Source of the DNA: Bacteroidales bacterium
GTDB lineage: Bacteria > Bacteroidota > Bacteroidia > Bacteroidales > SM23-62
Assembly: GCA_016783865.1 (NCBI GenBank)
Contig: JADHVS010000224.1
Coordinates: 1 to 6,973 of the forward strand
Length of the DNA stretch: 6,973 nucleotides
Direction: 5' to 3'
Each line of letters begins with the position of its first letter. Position 1 is the stretch's first letter. This document shows, one piece after another, positions 1 to 5,873 of the stretch. The position numbers and the translations under genes are program-made. The notes beneath the pieces are model-generated. The model worked only from the letters and a program-made list of their open reading frames with translations, was not told the origin of the DNA and made no database searches.

Positions 1-2
1 CC

Positions 3-995
3 CGGCAGGTGCGCCAGGGATTTTATGGCGGCCAGGCCCAGCGGTTGCAGGAAGGAAGGGATGAGCTTCGGATCTGGGTCAGGTATCCGAAATCCGGAAG
101 GCTTACCCTGGGTCAGATGGAAAAGATGAAGATCAAAACACCTTCCGGGTACTATCCGCTGAATGAACTGGCCGATTACCATATGGAAAGAGGACCTGTG
201 GCCATCAACCGTTTTAATGGATCAAGAGAAATCCGTGTGGAAGCCGAAACGATTGATCCATTTGCCCAGGTGCCGGAGATTCTTGAACAGGTCGACCATG
301 AAATCATGCCTGAGGTCCTGTCGCAGTTTGCGGGTATCAGGTATATATACCAGGGACAGCAAAAGTACAGCCGGGAGGCACTCTCCAAAATTTATAAGTA
401 TTTCGGGATTGCTTTCCTGGTCATCGTATTTATAATGATCATTCATTTTGGGAGCATCGAACAGACTTTTATCATCATAGCCATGATCCCCCTTTCCATG
501 CTGGGAGTGTTCTGGGGACACGGAATTCATGATAAACCCCTGTCTTTGATGAGCTTATGGGGGATGGTTGCATTGACCGGAGTGATCATAAACGACGCCA
601 TTGTGTTCCTGGCCAAATACGACAGTTTACTGCTGGAAGGCAAAAAAGTGAAGGAGGCTGTAGTGGAAGCCGGGAAGGTCAGGCTCAGACCGATCATATT
701 GACCAGCCTCACAACAACCGTTGGACTTTTCCCCATCATCCTGCAAAAAAGCATACAGGCCCAGTTCCTGACCCCGATGGCCATCAGCCTGGCTTATGGA
801 GTATTTATAGGAACAATGTTTATATTGATCTTTTTTCCTGTATTGATCATGTTGCTGAATGATGTCAGGATCTATTTCAGGTATTTGTGGACAGGAGTAA
901 AACCTGAAAGAGAGGATGTTGAGATTGCTATCATACATAACAAGAGGAAGATGAAATATGAGAAGAATGGGGAGGTCGTGAATCGTGAATCGTGA
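3..995 (+). CDS. RND-family efflux permease, C-terminal part (5' end outside window)
   Basis: This is the C-terminal third of a proton-driven RND (AcrB/MexB-like) inner-membrane transporter, which exports drugs or other small molecules through a periplasmic adaptor and a TolC-type channel. The reading frame is open to the window edge. The GTG at 9 lies inside conserved sequence (QVRQGFYGG) and is not a start. Numbering from that GTG, residues 1-128 are the end of the second periplasmic porter region. Five hydrophobic segments follow at about 131-148, 153-171, 177-202, 226-246 and 254-284, matching TM8-TM12 of the family. RLRPIILTSLTTTVGLFPI is the typical family block before and within TM11. 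In TM10 the motif GVIINDAIVF has Asn-Asp where AcrB has Lys940-Asn941, a substitution seen in many family members. The TM4 proton-relay aspartates are not in the window. The last residues (VNRES and stop) are encoded by a heptamer repeat. The class is firm, but the substrate cannot be told. Confidence 0.93.
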   Translation, partial: RQVRQGFYGGQAQRLQEGRDELRIWVRYPKSGRLTLGQMEKMKIKTPSGYYPLNELADYHMERGPVAINRFNGSREIRVEAETIDPFAQVPEILEQVDHEIMPEVLSQFAGIRYIYQGQQKYSREALSKIYKYFGIAFLVIVFIMIIHFGSIEQTFIIIAMIPLSMLGVFWGHGIHDKPLSLMSLWGMVALTGVIINDAIVFLAKYDSLLLEGKKVKEAVVEAGKVRLRPIILTSLTTTVGLFPIILQKSIQAQFLTPMAISLAYGVFIGTMFILIFFPVLIMLLNDVRIYFRYLWTGVKPEREDVEIAIIHNKRKMKYEKNGEVVNRES

Positions 996-1005
996 GTCGT
1001 GAGTC
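978..1005 (+). repeat. GTGANNN heptamer tandem array (4 units) at the end of the RND gene
   Basis: Four contiguous 7-bp units run in perfect register: GTGAATC, GTGAATC, GTGAGTC, GTGAGTC. The array encodes the last five residues and the TGA stop (993-995) of the RND permease and then continues into the intergenic gap. Because 7 is 1 modulo 3, successive units put a TGA in each of the three forward frames (at 979, 986, 993 and 1000). A related array lies at the end of the next gene. The function is unknown. Confidence 0.85.
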
Positions 1006-1019
1006 GAATTCAGTCTATA

Positions 1020-1088
1020 GTCATCCTGAACTTGTTTCAGGATCTATAAGTAATTGATAATGAGATCCCGAAATAAATTCGGGATGAC
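1020..1088. repeat. Double-hairpin palindromic intergenic repeat (REP-like)
   Basis: Two 26-bp arms, 1020-1045 and 1063-1088, are inverted copies of each other with 22 of 26 matches, and all four differences are transitions. Each arm is itself a hairpin: ATCCTGAA/TTCAGGAT (1023-1030 with 1036-1043, 5-nt loop) and ATCCCGAA/TTCGGGAT (1065-1072 with 1078-1085, 5-nt loop). The outer ends are GTCATCC and GGATGAC. The element fills most of the gap between the RND and TolC genes, so a shared transcript would carry these structures. It looks like a small dispersed palindromic element. Its copy number cannot be judged from one window. Confidence 0.85.
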
Positions 1089-1100
1089 AATGAAACCACA

Positions 1101-2390
1101 ATGAATAAACAATTGAGCTATATTATTCTTTTTATTTTTATCATTTCGGAGTTCCCTGCGTCCGCTCAGAAAGACCTGACACTGTCCCTTGCCCTGGAGA
1201 AGGCACTGCAAAATAATTACGGCATTATTCTTTCCACTGCCGATACTGAGATCGCTGCCATAAACAACAGCTGGGGGACGGCCGGCCGGATCCCGACGGT
1301 GGGATTTGATGCCTCCTCTTCCAATAGTTATGACCTGCTGGATAATACCGCTTCCAACCGCCTGTCATTGGCCCTGGGCATGGACTGGATACTCTTCGAT
1401 GGCTTCCGGGTAGACATAACCAAAGATAAACTCGAAGATCTTGAGACATTGTCGGGTGGCAGGCTGGCCGTGGTGGTTGAAAACACGATCGAGGATGTTA
1501 TTCTTTATTATCAAAATGTGCTGTTGCAGCAGGAAAGGCTGAAAGTGCTTGAAAAGGTTATGACACTCTCAGAAGACCGTTACAACTATGAGATGAAACG
1601 GTATGAACTGGGAGGATCGGTTACCTACAATGTACTACAGGCCAAAACCCTGTACCTCAGCGACAAAGCCTCCTTTATGAACCAGGAAGTAGTGGTCCGG
1701 AATGCCATCCGTAACCTGAATTTTGTCCTTGGTGAAGATCCCGTTGTGTCATGGAAATTCACCGAACCCTTTGATCCGGCAGCAGAAGAATATGTATTGA
1801 GCGATCTGTTGGCTAAAATGTTATCCAACAACCAAACCCTGCAAAATCAATATGTTAACCTGATGTTGCAGCAAAAAGAGGTCGCCATTCAGAAGAGCGA
1901 CTATTACCCGACTGTAAGGTTGGGGGCAGGAATTGAAAATTCATATTCCAGGATGCAACAGGATGGCGGTGATCCGACAACCACCAGTGGATTATCCCCT
2001 TACGGAAATCTCTCATTATCATTCGACATTTACGATGCGGGGAACAGGGCCAGTGATATTCAGATTGCCCGGATCAATGAAGAAATGGCACAAGTTGAGA
2101 TTGAACAGATGGAACACAGCCTGACCAACCTTTTGCTTAATGTTTATGACTATTACACTGTTCGAATAGCACTTCTTGAGGTTGCAGTTGAAAGCCTGGA
2201 AGCCGCGGAGCTTAACCTGCAGATCGCCGATGAGAAATTTAAAACGGGCGCCATTAACTCGTTTAATTACCGCGATATCCAGTTGATTTATCTGAACGCT
2301 GCCCTGGGAAGATTACAGGCAGTTTATAACCTGATTGATTCTAAAACAGTCCTGACCAGGCTGACGGGTGGATTTATCAGTGATGAGTGA
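1101..2390 (+). CDS. TolC-like outer membrane efflux protein
   Basis: This is a complete 429-residue outer membrane factor of the TolC/OEP family, the trimeric channel-tunnel through which RND pumps expel substrates. Residues 1-22 form a signal peptide: a Lys-containing start, a hydrophobic core, and an ASA-Q cleavage-like site. There is no lipobox cysteine, so it is not a lipoprotein. The family's internal duplication is visible. The strand-turn segments LALGMDWILFDGFR (about 90-103) and LSLSFDIYDAGNR (about 304-316) correspond, as do the helical motifs YELGGSVTYNVLQAK (168-182) and FKTGAINSFNYRDIQ (380-394). The length is typical. ATG 1101 is chosen because it opens directly into the signal peptide; no strong Shine-Dalgarno is seen, as is usual in Bacteroidota. 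It lies 105 bp after the RND permease on the same strand, so the two probably work together. Its stop lies inside a heptamer array that forms a terminator-like hairpin. Confidence 0.95.
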   Translation: MNKQLSYIILFIFIISEFPASAQKDLTLSLALEKALQNNYGIILSTADTEIAAINNSWGTAGRIPTVGFDASSSNSYDLLDNTASNRLSLALGMDWILFDGFRVDITKDKLEDLETLSGGRLAVVVENTIEDVILYYQNVLLQQERLKVLEKVMTLSEDRYNYEMKRYELGGSVTYNVLQAKTLYLSDKASFMNQEVVVRNAIRNLNFVLGEDPVVSWKFTEPFDPAAEEYVLSDLLAKMLSNNQTLQNQYVNLMLQQKEVAIQKSDYYPTVRLGAGIENSYSRMQQDGGDPTTTSGLSPYGNLSLSFDIYDAGNRASDIQIARINEEMAQVEIEQMEHSLTNLLLNVYDYYTVRIALLEVAVESLEAAELNLQIADEKFKTGAINSFNYRDIQLIYLNAALGRLQAVYNLIDSKTVLTRLTGGFISDE

Positions 2391-2422
2391 CGTGTGAGCA
2401 GATCTCGTCACTCGTCACTTTT
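2380..2422 (+). terminator. Putative Rho-independent terminator after the TolC gene
   Basis: A 13-bp stem pairs GTGATGAGTGACG (2380-2392) with CGTCACTCGTCAC (2406-2418). It has 12 Watson-Crick pairs and one U-G pair, a 13-nt loop, and is followed by TTTT. The left arm overlaps the last codons and TGA stop of the TolC gene. The U-tract is short, so the efficiency is uncertain. It would end the RND-TolC transcript before the oppositely oriented gene downstream. Confidence 0.65.
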
Positions 2423-2432
2423 CACCTCTCAC
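2380..2432. repeat. Inverted GTGANNN heptamer array at the end of the TolC gene
   Basis: Three forward heptads (GTGATGA, GTGACGT, GTGAGCA; 2380-2400) are followed by a GATC spacer and four heptads in inverse orientation (TCGTCAC, TCGTCAC, TTTTCAC, CTCTCAC; 2405-2432). Read on the minus strand the last four are also GTGANNN. The second forward unit supplies the TGA stop of the TolC gene (2388-2390). The unit is the same as in the array at 978-1005, but here it is arranged head to head, so the repeat itself creates the hairpin. Confidence 0.75.
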
Positions 2433-2450
2433 TTTTCTGCCGCAGGCAGT

Positions 2451-2465
2451 CAAGTTCAGGATGAC
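2451..2465. repeat. Half copy of the GTCATCC-type palindromic repeat
   Basis: CAAGTTCAGGATGAC is the exact reverse complement of 1020-1034, the outer part of the left arm of the double-hairpin element. Only this half is present. Just before it is a small palindrome, CTGCC-GCA-GGCAG (2437-2449). Together with the heptads these account for much of the 143-bp gap between the TolC gene and the convergent T9SS cargo gene. I see no gene in the gap and no clear terminator for the minus-strand gene. Confidence 0.6.
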
Positions 2466-2533
2466 CATAATCATGACTTTTGAGACAGCCTCCTGTATAT
2501 AAGACAATATTCCTGCGATTTACCCTTACTTTT

Positions 2534-4150
2534 TTACAATATAATGACCTTGCTGATCATTTGTTTGTTGCCTGACCTGATCCTGATATAATACACACCT
2601 TTCGAAATATCCGAAACATCCATCGGTTCATTTATCAGGTAAACCTGCTTAAATTCCCTGATCATGACCTTTCGGCCCATACCATCAAACATTTCAATAT
2701 AAATATCTCGGTATTCCGATGTTTTTAATTCGATAAACAGAATATTATCCGACGGATTCGGATAGATTTTCAGTTCCTCAAATGTCAGGATTTCAGGCAA
2801 AAATGTAAACACATCAAGGTAGACCAAATCTGATCCGTAACATCCGCTAACATCTGTCACCTCAAGTTTATACCAGCCATAGGCATCGGCTTCATAGGTC
2901 CGTTCGCCTTCCACTCCATTCCATACATACGCTTCGTAATCTGCTCCTGCATCGAATGTATAAGGCAGGTTCCTGCTGATAGTATCATTGATCCCGCCCA
3001 GGTTAATATCAGGATTGTCATAATTTATGATGACAAGGTCAACAGAGTCATTTGAGGAGAATGGATCAGTGCTTAAGGTTACGTCAATATGTACCGTATG
3101 GTCCCCATCGTTGCTGAAATCGAAATTCGATCCGAAGGTAAAATCAAGCGAATCGCCCGGATTAAATATCGTGCTTACTGTTTTTCTTCCATTTACAGTT
3201 GTCCCATTATTAACTCTGGCAGTAAGATCGATCCTTTCATTGAAAATGGCGGTAGTCCCATAATTCCTGATACGTACTACCAGTCGCTCCTGATCAGTCA
3301 GATCACAGCCTGACAGAGGATTCATCAGAGCTTCAATTCCAATATCGGTTAATCCAAAAGAGACTACAATATCATCCGAATCCTGGCAACCCTTATCATC
3401 CGTAACCGTTACGGTATAGGTTTGATCCGGTTCCTGGTCTTCATAAAGGACAGTGAAATATTGATCTGCAGAGCCATCCTGCCAGGCATACGATGTGAAA
3501 CCGCTTCCGGCATCCAGTAAATAAGTTTTCAGATTTACCACCTGGTCATCTCCAAGAGAAACAGCAGGATCTCCATACACTTCAATGTTCTGATTTACAT
3601 TATCATTTGAAGAGATCAGGTCTTTGCTATAATCAACCGTAATGGTAAAATTGTAAATATCAGGTATACTGAGATCGACCTTTTGGGTGGAAGAATATAA
3701 AACAGAATCACCCGGGACAACCGTTCTGTCTACAAAGAGAGTATCGTTGACTACCGTTCCACTGTTTACCTTGTATGTAACCAGGATGGTATCATTTGTT
3801 GTCAGGGTATCGGAGCCGGCATTATGGACATACAAATCAAGGTTCTCTGTCGAAGACAATTCACAGGCATTGGCAGGATTTGTAATTCGATTGATGCCAA
3901 TGTCAGGTATAATAAGGGTTACATGTACTGAATCCGAGTTCTCACATTTGGTGCCTTCAGTAACTGTGACCCTATACCATCCGGTTGTATCTATAACCAG
4001 TGTTTGATTCATCGTACCATCCTGCCACAGGTAGGAATCATACCCTGCCCCCGGATCAATAGTATATTCAAGCGCACGGACTACAGTATCTGCTCCCAGG
4101 TCGATTTCAGTGATCCCGAATACCTCCACGGCCTGCACCAATGTATCATT
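2534..4150 (-). CDS. T9SS type A sorting-domain repeat protein, 5'-truncated (CARDB/Ig-like modules)
   Basis: This is a secreted or surface-anchored repeat protein of unknown specific role. Numbering from the TTG at 4141, three Ig/PKD-like modules (15-77, 196-262, 381-445; motifs LG-D, SYLWQDG or similar, VTVTD-GC-SD) alternate with two CARDB-like modules (about 79-190 and 264-375; motifs DIGI-NP-C-L, VN-GT-VN, PGDS, SSND). The period is about 181-185 residues. A type A T9SS C-terminal sorting domain follows (about 456-535; LKIYPNPSDN, ISKGVYYIRI, final KVIIL), which predicts export by T9SS and surface attachment or release. There is no signal peptide. The TTG is not a credible start, because coding continues upstream as N-D-T-L (to 4150), the end of a further CARDB module. 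Homology then stops, and a TAA follows at 4157-4159 on this strand. The 5' end of the gene has therefore been lost at the joint with the next gene. Confidence 0.85.
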   Translation of the reverse strand, partial: NDTLVQAVEVFGITEIDLGADTVVRALEYTIDPGAGYDSYLWQDGTMNQTLVIDTTGWYRVTVTEGTKCENSDSVHVTLIIPDIGINRITNPANACELSSTENLDLYVHNAGSDTLTTNDTILVTYKVNSGTVVNDTLFVDRTVVPGDSVLYSSTQKVDLSIPDIYNFTITVDYSKDLISSNDNVNQNIEVYGDPAVSLGDDQVVNLKTYLLDAGSGFTSYAWQDGSADQYFTVLYEDQEPDQTYTVTVTDDKGCQDSDDIVVSFGLTDIGIEALMNPLSGCDLTDQERLVVRIRNYGTTAIFNERIDLTARVNNGTTVNGRKTVSTIFNPGDSLDFTFGSNFDFSNDGDHTVHIDVTLSTDPFSSNDSVDLVIINYDNPDINLGGINDTISRNLPYTFDAGADYEAYVWNGVEGERTYEADAYGWYKLEVTDVSGCYGSDLVYLDVFTFLPEILTFEELKIYPNPSDNILFIELKTSEYRDIYIEMFDGMGRKVMIREFKQVYLINEPMDVSDISKGVYYIRIRSGNKQMISKVIIL

Positions 4151-4151
4151 G
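4139..4151. other. Head-to-head breakpoint between two truncated T9SS cargo genes, with short palindrome
   Basis: Coding of the minus-strand cargo gene is recognisable up to the Asn codon at 4148-4150. Coding of the plus-strand PKD gene is recognisable from the Val codon at 4151 (VKLMAISEDLCPDS, the end of a PKD domain). The point of contact lies in CAATG-TAT-CATTG, a 5-bp inverted repeat with a 3-bp spacer. No promoter, ribosome binding site or signal peptide separates the genes. Either a real rearrangement or an assembly/amplification chimera would look like this. Confidence 0.75.
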
Positions 4152-5788
4152 TAAAGTTAATGGCCATATCAGAAGATCTTTGCCCCGATTCTGCCTTCAG
4201 TCAAATTACCGTCTACCCTGCCCCGACAGCTAAATTCACTGTGGATAAAACAGTTGCCTGTTCACCCCTGGAGATAAATATCACGAATACCTCTGCAGGG
4301 GGTGACACCTATGTATGGGATTATGATGACGGAACAGTTCCGGATAGTGTTACCAATACAAATCCATTTTCATACTCGTATAGTAATGATCTTGGAAGTG
4401 TTCAGACGATTAAACTCAAACTGAATGTTTTAACGGATAATGGGTGTTCAGATAATTTATCTCAAAACCTTACAGTCTATCCCGGTGTTTCAGCAGATTT
4501 TGAAAGAGACTCAGCAGGTTGCTCACCTTATTCCACTGCATTTACCAATAATTCAGCAGGAACATCAAATTATTTATGGAGCCTTGGAGATGGCACCGCC
4601 AGCCTGCTTGAAAACCCAACTCATACCTATGTGAACAATACCGTAAATAACCAGGTATTCAAAGTAACACTAACCGGATCATCCGGATATGGTTGTGCAG
4701 ATACCATAACAAAACAGATCACAGTATACCCGTCCCCGGTGGCCAGATTTGATTATTCACCCATTTATCAGTATTACCCGAGTGCAACAGTAACACTGGT
4801 AAATGAAACGAACGAAGGATCTTTTAATTTCAGGTGGGACTATGATGACGGCACAATTACCTTTCAAAAAGATCCGGGGAATCATTTTTATACCCACTGG
4901 GGAGAATACGACATAACATTAATTGCTTCCAGTGTTCAATGTTCAGATACAGTGTCGCACTGGATAAAGATCTTCCCTCCTTTGCCTGTTGCTGCCTTTA
5001 TTACAGATGTAGATTCAGGGTGTGTTCCCCTGACAGTGTCATTTTACGATAAATCAGTTTATGCAGAAGAATATGAGTGGAACTTTGATGACGGGGGAAG
5101 CTCATTGCAGGCTGAACCGGTTTATACATTCACAGAACCAGGATTATACCAGGTAAAACAAACCGTTAAAGGGGAGGGTGGTGAAGATATTGCATTCAGG
5201 GAAATTAAGGCATTCAGGCTTCCGGAAGTTGACTTTAAAGTAGAACCGAACCTGATAATGCTGCCTGATCAGTATGCAAAAACATTTAACTTCTCAGAAT
5301 ATGGAGTAAGATACTTCTGGGATTTCGGTGATGGAACTACCTATGATTCGATCGAACCGGCACATTTATACACTGAACTGGGGAAATATGATGTTTCACT
5401 TGAAGTTTGGACAAAACATGGTTGCGAAGGCTACCTGATAAAACCCCTGGAGGTGGAGGTAGTCGGAGCAGGCATAATGAAATTCCCGAATGCCTTTGCA
5501 CCTAATATGTCCGGCCCGACAGGTGGAATATATGATCCAACAGATATTTCTAACCAGACATTCCACCCTGTTCATGACGGAGTAATAAAATACAGCCTTA
5601 TGATTTATAACCGTTGGGGGGAGCTGGTCTTTGAGACTACCGATGTTCATACCGGGTGGGATGGTTATATAGACGGAAAGCTTGCCCCGCAGGCAGTCTA
5701 TATCTATAAGGTAGAAGGAAATTACACCAATGGAGCACGGTTCAAGCACCTGGGAGATGTTACCCTGCTTCATAAACCAAAAAACTAG
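4151..5788 (+). CDS. PKD-repeat protein with gliding-motility-type (type B) T9SS C-terminal domain, 5'-truncated
   Basis: This is a large surface or secreted PKD protein, adhesin-like by architecture, whose exact partner is unknown. The open frame extends back to 4004, but residues 1-49 there are only the antisense of the neighbouring gene. Real coding starts in mid-domain at 4151; the first in-frame ATG inside it is 4160. Numbering from 4004, the end of a lost PKD domain (50-72) is followed by five PKD domains: about 74-160 (WDYDDGT), 162-242 (WSLGDGT), 245-325 (WDYDDGT), 328-405 (WNFDDGG) and 408-487 (WDFGDGT). The C-terminal domain is at 491-590 (FPNAFAPN, HPVHDGVI, YNRWGELVFET, GWDG, YIYKV, GDVTLLH), the gliding-motility-associated type B signal for T9SS export. 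The signal peptide and an unknown number of domains are missing. No PorP/SprF-like partner gene follows; the next gene is convergent. Confidence 0.85.
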   Translation, partial: VKLMAISEDLCPDSAFSQITVYPAPTAKFTVDKTVACSPLEINITNTSAGGDTYVWDYDDGTVPDSVTNTNPFSYSYSNDLGSVQTIKLKLNVLTDNGCSDNLSQNLTVYPGVSADFERDSAGCSPYSTAFTNNSAGTSNYLWSLGDGTASLLENPTHTYVNNTVNNQVFKVTLTGSSGYGCADTITKQITVYPSPVARFDYSPIYQYYPSATVTLVNETNEGSFNFRWDYDDGTITFQKDPGNHFYTHWGEYDITLIASSVQCSDTVSHWIKIFPPLPVAAFITDVDSGCVPLTVSFYDKSVYAEEYEWNFDDGGSSLQAEPVYTFTEPGLYQVKQTVKGEGGEDIAFREIKAFRLPEVDFKVEPNLIMLPDQYAKTFNFSEYGVRYFWDFGDGTTYDSIEPAHLYTELGKYDVSLEVWTKHGCEGYLIKPLEVEVVGAGIMKFPNAFAPNMSGPTGGIYDPTDISNQTFHPVHDGVIKYSLMIYNRWGELVFETTDVHTGWDGYIDGKLAPQAVYIYKVEGNYTNGARFKHLGDVTLLHKPKN

Positions 5789-5814
5789 TCCACCGGATGA
5801 GAATTATGAGGGAT

Positions 5815-5841
5815 AAAAAAATGCCCGGCGTGCGCCAGGCA
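5815..5841 (-). terminator. Rho-independent terminator of the S9 peptidase gene
   Basis: On the minus strand a GC-rich hairpin, TGCCTGGCG with CGCCGGGCA (5841-5833 and 5830-5822, one mismatch, very short loop), is followed directly by seven T (5821-5815). It lies 33 bp beyond the peptidase stop codon. It could also block plus-strand readthrough, but no T-run follows it in that direction. Confidence 0.75.
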
Positions 5842-5845
5842 TATG

Positions 5846-5872
5846 TCATCATCCCCGCGAAGGCGGGGATCC
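5846..5872. repeat. GTCATC...GGGGATCC palindromic repeat
   Basis: A perfect 8-bp inverted repeat, ATCCCCGC (5851-5858) with GCGGGGAT (5863-5870), has a GAAG loop and is flanked by GTCATC on the left and CC on the right. Its GTCATC start and ATCCC core match the arms of the element at 1020-1088, so it is probably a single-hairpin relative. It fills the space between the terminator hairpin and the peptidase stop codon in the 85-bp convergent gap. Confidence 0.7.
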
Positions 5873-5873
5873 A

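Noticed and set aside
163..938. Several 70-100 codon open frames on both strands within the RND gene
   Set aside because: They overlap clearly conserved RND coding sequence and their translations show no membrane segments or motifs of their own; they are shadows.
978..1088. CRISPR array
   Set aside because: The heptads are directly contiguous without spacers, and the two 26-bp arms at 1020-1088 are inverted, not direct, repeats.
995..1101. Strong terminator separating the RND and TolC genes
   Set aside because: The hairpins at 1020-1088 are not followed by a T-tract on the plus strand, so co-transcription of the two genes remains the simpler reading.
2476..2492. ACTTTTGAGACAGCCTC as a possible insertion-sequence terminal repeat remnant
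   Set aside because: It resembles ends I recall from some IS families, but there is no matching second end, target duplication or transposase fragment in the window, so I do not call it.
4120..4180. A normal divergent gene pair with a short shared promoter region
   Set aside because: The two reading frames would begin within about 20 bp of each other, both inside conserved repeat domains, with no signal peptide on either protein although both carry T9SS export domains. A promoter region cannot fit.
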